Shown here piece by piece: positions 39,990-48,483 of a stretch of 64,000 nt of DNA. A program made the position numbers and the translations under genes. The notes beneath the pieces were generated by a model. It ran no database searches and was not told the DNA's origin. It saw nothing but the letters and a program-made list of their open reading frames with translations. Source of the stretch: Staphylococcus durrellii. Lineage in GTDB: Bacteria; Bacillota; Bacilli; Staphylococcales; Staphylococcaceae. The DNA is taken from assembly GCF_015594545.1 (NCBI RefSeq), contig NZ_JADIIO010000001.1, positions 1,860,001-1,924,000 of the forward strand, read 5' to 3'. The first letter of the stretch is position 1. Every line of letters begins with the position of its first letter.

Positions 39990-41180
39990 TTATTTATCAG
40001 AGATTGATTCTACACCTGGTAGTGTTTTTCCTTCTAAGTACTCTAATGAAGCACCGCCACCTGTTGAAATATGGCTGAAGTCATCAGCGTAACCTAATGA
40101 TATTGCAGCTGCAGCTGAATCACCACCACCGATAATTGTATTAGCATCTTTTAATTCAGCGATTGCTTCACAAATACCGATAGTACCTTTAGCAAAATTA
40201 CTTAATTCAAATACGCCCATAGGTCCATTCCATACCACTGTATGGGCACCTTGTAATTGTTCTTTGAATAATTCAACAGTTTTAGGACCAACATCCATAG
40301 CTTCTTGATCAGCTGGAATGTCATCAACAGAAACAACTGAAATTTCAGCGTCATTAGAAAATTCTTTCGCAACTTTACAATCTACAGGTAACACGATTTG
40401 ATCACCAGCGCGGTCAAGTAAATCTTTAGCAAAGTCAACTTTATCTTCCTCTAGTAGAGATTGACCGATTTCCTTACCTTGTGCTTTAAAGAATGTGTAT
40501 GACATACCACCACCGATAAGTACTTTATCAGCGATTTTAAGTAAATTAGTGATAACACCAATTTTATCTGATACTTTTGCTCCACCTAGAATAGCTACTA
40601 CAGGTTTATCAGGATTTTCAACTACGCCACCGATATATTTAATTTCTTTATCCATTAAATAACCAGCTGCAGTTTCAAGATGAGAAGCGATTCCTACATT
40701 TGAAGCATGTTCACGGTGTGCTGTACCAAAAGCATCATTAACAAATAGATCGCCTAATGAAGCCCAGTATTCACCTAATTCTGAATCATTTTTAGATTCT
40801 TTTTTACCATCAACATCTTCGAAACGCGTATTTTCTACTAATAGAATTTCTCCTTCGTCTAAACCTTTGATAGCAGTTTCTAATTGTTCGCCACGAGTTG
40901 TCGGAACAAATACTACCTCTTTGCTTAATTTCTTAGATAAGTCAGCAGCTACTGGTTTCAAGCTCAATGATGCTTTATCACTTTCTTCTTTAACTTTACC
41001 TAAGTGAGAAAATAACACGACTTTACCGCCTTGTTCAGCAATATATTTAATAGTTGGTAAAGCTTGAACTATTCTGTTGTCGTCAGTAATTTCTCCATCT
41101 TTCATTGGTACGTTAAAATCGGCACGCACTAGTACAGTTTTACCTTTCAAATCTAAGTCAGATACAATTTTTTTAGTCAT
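39990..41180 (-). CDS. pgk: Phosphoglycerate kinase
   Basis: This makes ATP from 1,3-bisphosphoglycerate and ADP. The 396-residue two-lobed protein shows [11 protein letters not shown] near the N-terminus, [13 protein letters not shown] near 200 for nucleotide binding and GGGDSAAAA near 350. It is preceded by a hairpin separating it from gapA, so it may be transcribed less than gapA. Confidence 0.98.
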   Translation of the reverse strand: MTKKIVSDLDLKGKTVLVRADFNVPMKDGEITDDNRIVQALPTIKYIAEQGGKVVLFSHLGKVKEESDKASLSLKPVAADLSKKLSKEVVFVPTTRGEQLETAIKGLDEGEILLVENTRFEDVDGKKESKNDSELGEYWASLGDLFVNDAFGTAHREHASNVGIASHLETAAGYLMDKEIKYIGGVVENPDKPVVAILGGAKVSDKIGVITNLLKIADKVLIGGGMSYTFFKAQGKEIGQSLLEEDKVDFAKDLLDRAGDQIVLPVDCKVAKEFSNDAEISVVSVDDIPADQEAMDVGPKTVELFKEQLQGAHTVVWNGPMGVFELSNFAKGTIGICEAIAELKDANTIIGGGDSAAAAISLGYADDFSHISTGGGASLEYLEGKTLPGVESISDK

Positions 41181-41211
41181 CTAAACTTCCTCCTCTTTGT
41201 GGGACAATAAA

Positions 41212-41249
41212 GTAAAAATAAGCGGAGAAGCGTTTGTGCTCCCCGCTTA
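41212..41249 (-). terminator. Hairpin between gapA and pgk
   Basis: On the minus strand TAAGCGGGGAGC and GCTTCTCCGCTTA pair around ACAAAC, followed by TTTTTACTTT. It lies between two cotranscribed glycolytic genes and probably works as a partial terminator or mRNA stabiliser, giving more gapA than pgk. Confidence 0.75.
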
Positions 41250-41312
41250 CTCCTAAGCTTATTAATAAAAATTTAACAGCACATCGGCCTTGCTAAATTA
41301 AACTATTTTAAC

Positions 41313-42320
41313 TTATTTAGCTTGTGATGCTAAGTGTTCTAAAGTACGAACTAATTGAGAAGTATAAGACATTTCATTGTCATACCAAGCTGCAACTTTA
41401 ACTAATTGACGGTCGCCAACAGTCATTACACGAGTTTGAGTAGCATCGAATAATGAACCGTAAGTCATACCGATTACGTCAGAAGAAACGATTTCGTCTT
41501 CAGTGTAACCAAATGATTCGTTTGAAGCATTTTTCATTGCGTTGTTAACATCTTCAACACTTACGTCTTTTTCTAATACAACTGTTAATTCAGTTAATGA
41601 ACCTGTTGCAACTGGAACACGTTGAGCGCCACCGTCTAATTTTCCATCAATTTCAGGAATAACTAAACCGATTGCTTTCGCAGCACCTGTTGAGTTAGGG
41701 ATAATGTTTTCTGCTGCAGCACGAGCACGACGTTTGTCACCTTTTCTGTGAGGCGCATCTTGTGTGCTTTGGTCACCAGTGTAAGCGTGAATAGTTGTCA
41801 TTAAACCTTCAACTAAACCAAATTGATCATTTAAAACTTTAGCAACTGGAGCTAATGAGTTAGTAGTACATGAAGCACCAGATACTACAGATTCTGATCC
41901 ATCTAGTTCGTTATGGTTAGTGTTGTAAACGATTGTTTTTAAGTCGCCTGTAGCTGGAGCTGAGATTAATACTTTTTTAGCGCCTGCATCAATATGAGCC
42001 GAAGCTTTATCTTTATCAGCGAATAAACCAGTACATTCTAAAACAACATCGATGTCTAAATCACCCCAAGGTAATTTAGTTGGGTCAGGTTCTGAGAATG
42101 ATTTAACTTCTTGACCATTAACACGGAAACCGTCTTTTTCTACTTCAACTTCTCCTGTGAAACGACCTTGCATTGTGTCATATTTTAATAAGTGTGCTAA
42201 CATTTCGTCATCTGTTAAGTCGTTTACTGCAACTACATCGATTCCGTCAACGTTTTGAATTCTTCTAAATGCTAAACGACCAATTCTACCAAAACCATTA
42301 ATTGCTACTTTAACTGCCAT
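41313..42320 (-). CDS. gapA: Glyceraldehyde-3-phosphate dehydrogenase (glycolytic)
   Basis: This NAD-dependent enzyme oxidises glyceraldehyde 3-phosphate to 1,3-bisphosphoglycerate. The 335-residue protein has the NAD fold NGFGRIGRL and the catalytic cysteine in [12 protein letters not shown] (about residue 152). The Asp-type pattern of NAD rather than NADP binding (VVAVNDLTD) supports the glycolytic form. It is 41 bases after its repressor gene. Confidence 0.98.
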   Translation of the reverse strand: MAVKVAINGFGRIGRLAFRRIQNVDGIDVVAVNDLTDDEMLAHLLKYDTMQGRFTGEVEVEKDGFRVNGQEVKSFSEPDPTKLPWGDLDIDVVLECTGLFADKDKASAHIDAGAKKVLISAPATGDLKTIVYNTNHNELDGSESVVSGASCTTNSLAPVAKVLNDQFGLVEGLMTTIHAYTGDQSTQDAPHRKGDKRRARAAAENIIPNSTGAAKAIGLVIPEIDGKLDGGAQRVPVATGSLTELTVVLEKDVSVEDVNNAMKNASNESFGYTEDEIVSSDVIGMTYGSLFDATQTRVMTVGDRQLVKVAAWYDNEMSYTSQLVRTLEHLASQAK

Positions 42321-42360
42321 TATAATGGCCTCCTTTAAAATAAATATTTAAAAAGCTAAA

Positions 42361-43389
42361 TTACTTTTTATTACTATTATTTGCAATAACTTGTGCCGCG
42401 CCTTCATCAGTTATTAAAACTGTGTTCTTAGGGGCTATAGAAAGATAAGCTTTAATCGCTTCACCTTTAGATTTCCCCCCTGCGACAGCATAAATAAATC
42501 GTTTCGACTCAAGATCTTCTAACTGTAGTCCTATTGTTTTCACTCTATGGACTACATCGCCTTGTGCGTCGAAATAATACCCAAATGCTTCTCCAACAGC
42601 ATTATGATGTTGAAGTTTTGCAACTGTTTCTTGGGGAGATTGTCTTCTCCGTGCCATCTTCAGCGCATCACCTATGCCGTGAACTGTAATATTTGATTCT
42701 TTAATTTTCTCTAACGTATGAATGACTGAAGGTTCATTTAACAATGTGTTATAAGTTGTTTCACTTACATTGTCTGGGACGTACAGTGTAGTATAATCTC
42801 CATTTGTTTGTTGCGCCATACTTGCCGCAATCGTGTTTGCTTGATATACAACATTTTCTCCCAGTCCTCCACGCGCTGGAACAAAGAACACTTGATAAGG
42901 TTGCTTATGCATCGACTCACTTACGTAAGCCATAGTCGAGCCACCCGTAACAGAAACAATTGAGTTTTCATAGAGACTGTTTTCAAGTAATTGACCAGCT
43001 TGACGTGCAATTTCAATTTTAACAGATCTTTTAGCATCAGAATCGCCAGGAATAACAAAAACATCTTGAATACCGTAGCGTTCTTTAATAAGTTGAGCTA
43101 AGTGTTGATCATCCGCAAAAACGTTGAAATAGCTATTTAATTGTTGAAGTAGAATCTCACCGTCATTAGTTATCTCCATACCGGTTGGTTTTACTTTAAT
43201 CAATTCTTGCTTTTTTAGCATGTCTGTTTCAGATCTTAGTACGCGTTCAGTCAAATCCATATGTTCGCTTAAACTGCGTCGACCTACAGGTTGAGTTTTA
43301 GCAATAGTAGAAAGAATCGAAAAACGACGATATAACTTTTCAACAATTTCAGGAACTAACTTCTGTTGAATTTTTATCAATTCTTTCAC
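42361..43389 (-). CDS. cggR: Central glycolytic genes regulator CggR/GapR
   Basis: This is a SorC-family repressor of the gap operon with an N-terminal winged helix (RRSLSEHMDLTERVLRSE) and a sugar-phosphate binding domain of about 250 residues. In B. subtilis the equivalent protein is released by fructose-1,6-bisphosphate. The 342-residue start is GTG 43389, with GGAGGAGG 6 bases before it; this corresponds to the S. aureus GapR N-terminus. The longer frame reads through the leader region. Confidence 0.94.
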   Translation of the reverse strand: MKELIKIQQKLVPEIVEKLYRRFSILSTIAKTQPVGRRSLSEHMDLTERVLRSETDMLKKQELIKVKPTGMEITNDGEILLQQLNSYFNVFADDQHLAQLIKERYGIQDVFVIPGDSDAKRSVKIEIARQAGQLLENSLYENSIVSVTGGSTMAYVSESMHKQPYQVFFVPARGGLGENVVYQANTIAASMAQQTNGDYTTLYVPDNVSETTYNTLLNEPSVIHTLEKIKESNITVHGIGDALKMARRRQSPQETVAKLQHHNAVGEAFGYYFDAQGDVVHRVKTIGLQLEDLESKRFIYAVAGGKSKGEAIKAYLSIAPKNTVLITDEGAAQVIANNSNKK

Positions 43390-43437
43390 TACTAACCTCC
43401 TCCGTTTCTTGTTCAAAGGGTCAACTAACAACCATAG

Positions 43438-43475
43438 GTTGACGTTTTACGTCCCTTGCGGGACAAAAAAATATA
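43438..43475 (-). promoter_or_regulatory. Likely CggR operator
   Basis: Two adjacent inverted repeats, GACGT-TTT-ACGTC and GTCCC-TTGC-GGGAC, stand about 50-75 bases before cggR. On the minus strand the GGGACGTAAAACGTC unit recalls the GGGAC...TGTC half-site of the B. subtilis CggR operator. The region 43480-43700 holds only short palindromes such as TAGTACTA and no gene. Confidence 0.5.
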
Positions 43476-43703
43476 ACCTCTACATTTGCAATAGTACTAC
43501 TATATATAAAAAAATGCAAGTATAAGCTCCGTTAGCAGACCACAATTTGATTTTATCTTGTACTTACAACTTAACGACTACATTATTAAATTATACCCTG
43601 AATGCAAAAAATTAATCATCAATTCAATGTTATAGTTTAGTTAAGCAGTTTGAGTTAAACTAGCTTTAATACTACACCAGTATATTTCAAAGGTGGGAGA
43701 CTA

Positions 43704-43922
43704 ATGAACCAACAATATAAACAAGAAATTTTAGAGCCTGGAGACAAAAACTATAAAGATAAAGACCATTTTTCAAACCAACCTAATAATTACAACAAAA
43801 AAGGAAACATAAGATTTTTTAATTGTGGATGTTTTCCATTAAGTATAGGATGTCTTGGTTTGATCATAATAATGATATCAGTATTTCACTTTCTAACTTA
43901 TTTATTTTCTTTACTCTTTTAA
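43704..43922 (+). CDS. Small membrane protein of unknown function
   Basis: This is a 72-residue protein with a polar, asparagine-rich first half (MNQQYKQEILEPGDKNYKDK) and one or two hydrophobic segments at the end. A short cysteine-containing patch, NCGCFPLSIGCLG, lies between them. AGGTGGGAG precedes the start. I recognise no family. Confidence 0.62.
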   Translation: MNQQYKQEILEPGDKNYKDKDHFSNQPNNYNKKGNIRFFNCGCFPLSIGCLGLIIIMISVFHFLTYLFSLLF

Positions 43923-43941
43923 AACTCCCAGACAAATATTT

Positions 43942-43980
43942 TAGAGCCTGGGACATAATATAGTGTCCCAGGCTCTATAT
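43942..43980 (+). terminator. Large hairpin of the staphylococcal AGCCTGGGACA type
   Basis: TAGAGCCTGGGACA pairs over 14 bp with TGTCCCAGGCTCTA around an 8-base loop. It is followed by AT-rich sequence rather than a pure T-run. Hairpins with this core recur in staphylococcal intergenic DNA. Confidence 0.65.
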
Positions 43981-43987
43981 ATATTGG

Positions 43988-44051
43988 CAGTAGATAACTG
44001 AATTAAAAATGCACTTCTATCAAGCTTTTTCAACTCTAGTCACTCTTTCCA
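43988..44051 (+). repeat. Dispersed intergenic repeat, copy 1
   Basis: This 64-base stretch beginning CAGTAGATAACTGAATTAA matches the stretch at 47578-47641 at 49 of 64 positions by hand alignment. Neither encodes a protein. Confidence 0.65.
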
Positions 44052-44113
44052 AAGCGGTACTAGTAAATCTTTTTATTCAAATGAGATTTCTGTCTCACTC
44101 ACTATTTACTGTA

Positions 44114-44788
44114 CTATTCGTCTTCATCTGATTGTTGCTTGTCTTGAGAGGAATTTGAGTTACTCTTAGGTTGCTCGGTTTTGGGTTCTTCTGTTTTTGG
44201 TTCCTCTGTTTTTGGTTCCTCTGTCTTTGGCTCTTCTGTCTTTGGCTCTTCTGTTTTTGGTTCTTCAGTCTTTGGCTCTTCAGTCTTTGGCTCTTCTGTT
44301 TTTGGTTCTTCAGTCTTTGGCTCTTCAGTCTTTGGTTCCTCTGTCTTTGGTTCTTCTGTTTTTTCTTCAGTTGTCTTTTCCTCTTTAGTAGGTTGCTCTT
44401 TTGTTTGTTGAGTAGACTTACGCGCTCTATTTTGAGTCGTTTGTTGTTGTGTTTGTTCTGTCTGTTGAGTTTGTTGAGTCTGTTGTGTTTGCTGTGTTTG
44501 TTGAGTCTGTTGTGTTTGTTGTGATTCTTGTGTTTGTTCGTCAGATTTTTCTTTCTCTTTTTTCTCTTTATCTTTTTGCTCTTTCTTTTCTTGATCTTTC
44601 TTCGCTTTCTCTTCTTCTTTTTGATGTTGAAGTCGTTCATTGGATTTATTTGAGTGATCAACAAATGCAAAAATAGCAAAAGCTAGCCCACCTATTAATA
44701 ATAAAATTATTACAGCACTAATTACTTTAGCCAAACCACTCATTTTTTTATTTTCGTTATCATCAAAATTATTATTTTGATTAGACAT
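44114..44788 (-). CDS. Single-pass membrane protein with EEPKT and QQT repeats
   Basis: This is a 224-residue protein with a short N-terminal cytoplasmic part, one transmembrane helix (SAVIILLLIGGLAFAIFAFV, about 24-43), then a strongly charged Lys/Glu region. A run of QQT repeats and about twelve EEPKT repeats lead to an acidic end. It has no LPXTG and no other folded domain. The topology suggests an extracellular low-complexity stalk. Two tandem DNA repeats encode the low-complexity parts and are prone to length change. The start has AGTGAGGGAA upstream. Confidence 0.72.
   Translation of the reverse strand: MSNQNNNFDDNENKKMSGLAKVISAVIILLLIGGLAFAIFAFVDHSNKSNERLQHQKEEEKAKKDQEKKEQKDKEKKEKEKSDEQTQESQQTQQTQQTQQTQQTQQTQQTEQTQQQTTQNRARKSTQQTKEQPTKEEKTTEEKTEEPKTEEPKTEEPKTEEPKTEEPKTEEPKTEEPKTEEPKTEEPKTEEPKTEEPKTEEPKTEQPKSNSNSSQDKQQSDEDE
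44169..44363. repeat. Tandem 15-base repeat coding for EEPKT
   Basis: There are thirteen head-to-tail units of 15 bases (GGTTCTTCTGTTTTT type). Units differ mainly at silent positions (GGT/GGC, TCT/TCA/CCT), so this is an old array kept at the protein level. Confidence 0.88.
44449..44523. repeat. Tandem 9-base repeat coding for QQT
   Basis: There are about eight units of TGTTGAGTT/TGTTGTGTT. They lie within the same gene as the 15-base array. Confidence 0.8.
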
Positions 44789-45049
44789 AAACTTCCCTCA
44801 CTTTAAAATCTCTCTAATTTAATTAAACTTACTACTATCTTATTACATTATGACATTATATTTTAACTTATTTACTACAAAAGTTGAATTAATTATTGAA
44901 CATATAACAAAATAAGTCATTTTTATACATTTACACTTTAAGTTTATACTTATGTTATTACTCTACTTATAGTAATCTAAATAGAGGAAATGTTTCAACA
45001 TTTAATAGGTTACATTTTATATTATTTATAGTTTAAGGAGTATAACTTG

Positions 45050-45232
45050 ATGACAAAACATGACCCTTTTGAAGAACTCGACGACAATAACAACGCTAAA
45101 GGACAAACGATTAAACAAATGATGTTAGAAAATGATCATCATAATCTAAGGAGACACAACAAGTTATCATTTGGGATTTTTATCATAACGTTACTAATTT
45201 TAATATTTGTTGTAGGTATGTTTATCATATAA
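45050..45232 (+). CDS. Small single-pass membrane protein
   Basis: This is a 60-residue protein with a polar N-terminal two thirds (MTKHDPFEELDDNNNAKGQ) and one transmembrane helix at the C-terminus (FGIFIITLLILIFVVGMFI). AAGGAG is 9 bases before ATG 45050; an adjacent TTG is also possible. I recognise no family. Confidence 0.62.
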   Translation: MTKHDPFEELDDNNNAKGQTIKQMMLENDHHNLRRHNKLSFGIFIITLLILIFVVGMFII

Positions 45233-45369
45233 ATTTTATAGCTTTATAATTGCAAGCTATATATTTTATAAAACAAATTTTTAACGTCTTCATTGTTAAA
45301 TACGCTATACTAATTTATATACTTAACATATTACTAAGATTACCGAAACTATATACATGAGGTGATACA

Positions 45370-46266
45370 ATGAAAAATTATTTAATAACTGGTGGCACTG
45401 GTATGGTGGGAAACCAGTTAATTGATGCAATTAAAGAGAGCGATGCACATATAATTATATTAACACGTCAAGATAAATCAAGTAGTCATCCCAAAATCAG
45501 CTATGTTAATTGGTCCAAATCAGGATGGCAGTCATTGGTGCCAGACATAGATATTGTCATCAATTTGGCTGGAGCGAGTTTAAATAAGCGTTGGACCCCA
45601 AAATACAAACAAACAATCATGCTAAGTAGACTACAATCTACCCAAGCGCTATATGAGTTGTTCAAAGATAGAAGTTATAAACCCGAAGTCCTTTTTAACG
45701 CTAGTGCTGTAGGATATTATAAACCAGATTTACATCAAACATATACAGAACTGTATCGAACGTTACCTTTTGACTTTTTATCAGAAGTTGTCTATCAATG
45801 GGAACGTATGGCGAAACAATTTGAAACATTAGGTACACGAGTAGTGATTGGTAGATTTGGTATGGTATTGTCTAACGAAGGTGGCGCATTACCATTAATG
45901 AAACTACCATACAACTTATATGCTGGTGGCAAAATTGGTTCTGGTCGTCAATGGTATTCGTGGATTCACCTAGAAGATCTTACCCGCGCTATCTTATTTG
46001 TAATTAGTAATAACAAAGCACGAGGTGTATTTAATTTCACTACACCTATTGCCGAACGTCAAAATTTATTTGGTTATACACTTGGCCGTATTATGGATAA
46101 ACCACATTACACTTGGGTGCCATCTACATTGATCCGCCTCGTATTAGGACAAATGTCTACGGTAGTACTAGACACTCAAAAAGTTATTCCTAATAAATTA
46201 GAATCTCTAGGCTTCAATTTCAAATTTAATAATTTAAAAGTAGCACTTGAAAATTTAGAATACTAA
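45370..46266 (+). CDS. TIGR01777-family NAD(P)-dependent epimerase
   Basis: This is an extended short-chain dehydrogenase of 298 residues. The nucleotide-binding motif [11 protein letters not shown] lies at the N-terminus, [11 protein letters not shown] near 66 and SAVGYYKP near 108, with [10 protein letters not shown] near 197. The substrate is unknown. A gene of this family stands next to clpP in S. aureus also. The start has GAGGTGA upstream. Confidence 0.9.
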   Translation: MKNYLITGGTGMVGNQLIDAIKESDAHIIILTRQDKSSSHPKISYVNWSKSGWQSLVPDIDIVINLAGASLNKRWTPKYKQTIMLSRLQSTQALYELFKDRSYKPEVLFNASAVGYYKPDLHQTYTELYRTLPFDFLSEVVYQWERMAKQFETLGTRVVIGRFGMVLSNEGGALPLMKLPYNLYAGGKIGSGRQWYSWIHLEDLTRAILFVISNNKARGVFNFTTPIAERQNLFGYTLGRIMDKPHYTWVPSTLIRLVLGQMSTVVLDTQKVIPNKLESLGFNFKFNNLKVALENLEY

Positions 46267-46300
46267 ATAAAAAACAGTCCTATATAGGACTGTTTTTTAT
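46267..46300. terminator. Bidirectional terminator between the epimerase gene and clpP
   Basis: AAAACAGTCCTA pairs with TAGGACTGTTTT around TA, with A-run before and T-run after, between converging genes. Confidence 0.93.
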
Positions 46301-46884
46301 TATGATTCTGGTTCCATAACTTGGTCTACTAGGCCGTATTCTTTTGCTTCAGAAGCTGATAAGAAATTATCACGGTCTGTATCTTTTTCAATTTGTTCAA
46401 TTGATTGACCTGTACGTTCAGCTAAAATTTGATTTAATTTAGCACGAGTTTTTAAGATATGATTTGCTGCAATTTCAATTTCAGTTGCTTGACCTTGAGC
46501 ACCACCTAGAGGTTGGTGAATCATTACTTCAGCGTTTGGTAAAGCAAAACGTTTACCTTTAGCTCCTGCTGCTAATAAGAATGATCCCATAGATGCAGCC
46601 ATACCTATACAAATAGTTTGTACATCTGGTTTAATATGTTGAATTGTATCGTAAATAGCAAAACCAGCCGTTACACTGCCTCCTGGTGAATTAATATAAA
46701 GATAAATATCTTTTTCAGCATCTTGTGCTTGTAAAAATAACAATTGAGATACAATTGAATTTGCTACATTGTCATCAATTTGAGAACCTAACATGATAAT
46801 ACGGTCTTTTAATAAACGTGAGTAAATGTCATAAGCACGTTCACCACGGTTTGTTGTTTCTATTACTGTAGGAATTAAATTCAT
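46300..46884 (-). CDS. clpP: ATP-dependent Clp protease proteolytic subunit
   Basis: This is a tetradecameric serine protease that degrades proteins fed by ClpX or ClpC. The catalytic residues Ser98 (MAASMGS) and His123 (VMIHQPLGG) are visible, with the aspartate in [11 protein letters not shown] near 172. The length of 194 is normal. The promoter carries a CtsR operator. Confidence 0.98.
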   Translation of the reverse strand: MNLIPTVIETTNRGERAYDIYSRLLKDRIIMLGSQIDDNVANSIVSQLLFLQAQDAEKDIYLYINSPGGSVTAGFAIYDTIQHIKPDVQTICIGMAASMGSFLLAAGAKGKRFALPNAEVMIHQPLGGAQGQATEIEIAANHILKTRAKLNQILAERTGQSIEQIEKDTDRDNFLSASEAKEYGLVDQVMEPES

Positions 46885-46917
46885 TCTGTTTCCTCCTTAA
46901 TTATAACTGTTGAATTT

Positions 46918-46947
46918 ATTTTAACCCAAAAGTCAAAAATGGTCAAA
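46918..46947 (-). promoter_or_regulatory. clpP promoter with CtsR operator
   Basis: TTGACC, a 17-base spacer and TAAAAT form the minus-strand promoter. The direct heptad pair AGTCAAA-AAT-GGTCAAA (46931-46947) overlaps its -35 and matches the CtsR consensus RGTCAAANANRGTCAAA closely. CtsR would repress clpP until heat or protein stress. Confidence 0.87.
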
Positions 46948-46987
46948 ACATAAACTCACCTTTTTTTTATTCTTTTCAAACTCATTA

Positions 46988-47016
46988 TTGACCAATACTT
47001 TAAACATTTGTAAACT
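46988..47016 (+). promoter_or_regulatory. Promoter of tRNA-Arg
   Basis: TTGACC and TAAACT with a 17-base spacer lie 20 bases before the tRNA. Confidence 0.65.
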
Positions 47017-47035
47017 ATTGATATTGTATATTTTA

Positions 47036-47107
47036 CCCCTCGTAGTGTAATGGATAACACATAAGATTCCGGTTCTTAGAATAGGGGTTCGATTCCCTTC
47101 GAGGGGA
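47036..47107 (+). tRNA. tRNA-Arg (anticodon CCG)
   Basis: The 7-bp acceptor stem is CCCCTCG with CGAGGGG and the discriminator is A. The anticodon stem TAAGA/TCTTA holds loop TTCCGGT with anticodon CCG, and the T arm is GGGGTTCGATTCCC. CCA is not encoded. An IS3-family remnant begins immediately after. Confidence 0.93.
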
Positions 47108-47110
47108 TTA

Positions 47111-47296
47111 ATGATGTATAATTATATATTTTTAGAAATTGAAAATGCGTCAACAACAAGTTTTCATCAACTGCAACAAGCTATTCAAAAGTATATAATT
47201 TTTTATAATAATGAAGGAATTAAATTAAAATTTAAAGGTTTGTTTCCTAAAAATTTTAGGAAACAAACCTTTAAAATATTATTACTAAAAAGCTAA
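47111..47296 (+). pseudogene. C-terminal remnant of an IS3-family transposase
   Basis: About 60 codons read ASTTSFHQLQQAIQKYIIFYNNEGIKLKFKG..FRKQTF. This corresponds to the YxxFYNxxRxxxxLxGxxPxxYR end of IS3/IS150 OrfB integrases. The catalytic DDE part is absent. It stands directly against the 3' end of tRNA-Arg, which may mark an old insertion or recombination point. Confidence 0.72.
47231..47275. repeat. Perfect 22-1-22 palindrome
   Basis: TTTAAAGGTTTGTTTCCTAAAA is followed after a single A by its exact reverse complement. It lies inside the transposase remnant and is not followed by a T-run. Confidence 0.92.
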
Positions 47297-47577
47297 CCAG
47301 CCACCTCGAAGGGTGGAAAAGAATATGTTAAATATATAAATTGAACATAAATTTGATATATTCTCTGCATTTAATGTATTTCATAACAAGGCAATATAGT
47401 ATATAAAAGTAGTTAAGTAATATAATCATTTCCTACTCAAATGACAAATCGCCTGTCAACGTTAGTAATAAACTCTATAAATAAAGATAATCAGAACATT
47501 TAATATTTATAGCTATTTATGAATCGCACCAAAAGCCTCGTATATAATATTATCTCTAGTCTCTAGTTTTATAATGA
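47297..47577. other. Intergenic region without recognisable genes
   Basis: It begins with a small hairpin, CCACC-TCGAAG-GGTGG (47310-47325). The rest is AT-rich and I see nothing in it until the dispersed repeat at 47578. Confidence 0.5.
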
Positions 47578-47641
47578 CAGTAGATGTCTGAATTAAGAGT
47601 ACGCTTTTATTAATCTTTTTCAAGTCTATCCATCCTTGCCA
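47578..47641 (+). repeat. Dispersed intergenic repeat, copy 2
   Basis: This is the second copy of the 64-base element at 43988, in the same orientation, beginning CAGTAGATGTCTGAATTAA. GGACATAACTGTCTC follows within 20 bases. Confidence 0.65.
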
Positions 47642-47712
47642 GGACATAACTGTCTCAAAAATAATTTTCATCCTATATTTAGGATCAAAAACTATATAGT
47701 ATTCACACTTCC

Positions 47713-47754
47713 ATTAAAAATGGCTACCTTATATCAAAAGTATAAGGTAGCCAT
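47713..47754 (-). terminator. Terminator of the bacteriocin operon
   Basis: ATGGCTACCTTATA and its 14-base complement surround a 7-base loop; TTTTT follows on the minus strand. It is about 100 bases after the ABC gene. Confidence 0.9.
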
Positions 47755-47850
47755 AAACGTTTTGTTTTTTACTGCTATTTAACAGAGGTCAGTTCACATA
47801 ATGAATTAACTCTCTTATTTTGAGAACAGGTTTATGTCCTAGACACCTCT

Positions 47851-48483
47851 TTACGAATTTATCAAGCTATCTAAGTCTATTATTTTATTTCCTAAATTAA
47901 AATATTTTGTATTATGTGTTGCCATAATAATCGTGACACCTTCGTTATTTAATTGTTTAAATAATTTCATGACTTCATCACTATTACTTTCATCTAAATT
48001 ACCCGTAGGTTCATCTGCTATCAAGACTTTAGGTCGTTTTAAGATAGCTCTTGCTATAGCAATTCTTTGTTGTTCACCGCCACTACATGTATAAACTTTA
48101 GCTTTTAATATCTTTTTGTCTAAACCAACATTGGCTATTACGGAAGTTATTTTGTCTTTATCTTTTTTCGTTATATTTAAAGGTAATGTCAAATTTGTAT
48201 ATACTGTTTCATTTACCAATAAACCGTAATTTTGATAAACATATGCAATATCTTCTCTCACTACATGTAATATATCTTTTTGTTTACTTAATATTTGGTT
48301 TTTATAGCTAATTTTACCGGAATCGGGTTTTTCTAATAATCCAATCATATTTAGTAAGGTTGTTTTACCTTTTCCACTTTGACCAGTTATCACAATAAAA
48401 TCTTCATCTTCAATATGGTAGTTAAAAGCATCAATAATCTTTTTTGATTTATAGGACTTACTAATATTTATTAGTTTAATCAT
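47851..48483 (-). CDS. Bacteriocin-associated ABC transporter ATPase
   Basis: This is a 210-residue ATPase of the LolD/MacB-like class. Walker A is GQSGKGKTT (about 35), the signature CSGGEQQRI (about 133) and Walker B VLIADEPTGNLD (about 157). It overlaps the DUF1430 gene by 8 bases and so is its partner. In lactococcin-972 loci this pair exports the peptide or protects the producer. AAGGGG precedes the start. Confidence 0.9.
   Translation of the reverse strand: MIKLINISKSYKSKKIIDAFNYHIEDEDFIVITGQSGKGKTTLLNMIGLLEKPDSGKISYKNQILSKQKDILHVVREDIAYVYQNYGLLVNETVYTNLTLPLNITKKDKDKITSVIANVGLDKKILKAKVYTCSGGEQQRIAIARAILKRPKVLIADEPTGNLDESNSDEVMKLFKQLNNEGVTIIMATHNTKYFNLGNKIIDLDSLINS

Noticed and set aside
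44169-44363. Regular repeats that could be taken for a CRISPR array
   Set aside because: Units are 15 bases, touch each other without spacers and encode a protein repeat.
44171-44676. Several long plus-strand open frames (GSSVF, LCLW repeats)
   Set aside because: They are complements of the EEPKT/QQT repeat gene; the open frames arise from the 15-base and 9-base repeats and have no start sites.
44114-44788. Cell-wall-anchored adhesin of the Sdr type
   Set aside because: There is no LPXTG motif or C-terminal anchor; the only membrane segment is near the N-terminus.
47310-47325. CCACCTCGAAGGGTGG as an inverted piece of the tRNA-Arg 3' end (attachment site)
   Set aside because: Only about 10 bases are shared and they also form a local hairpin; no integrase is nearby.
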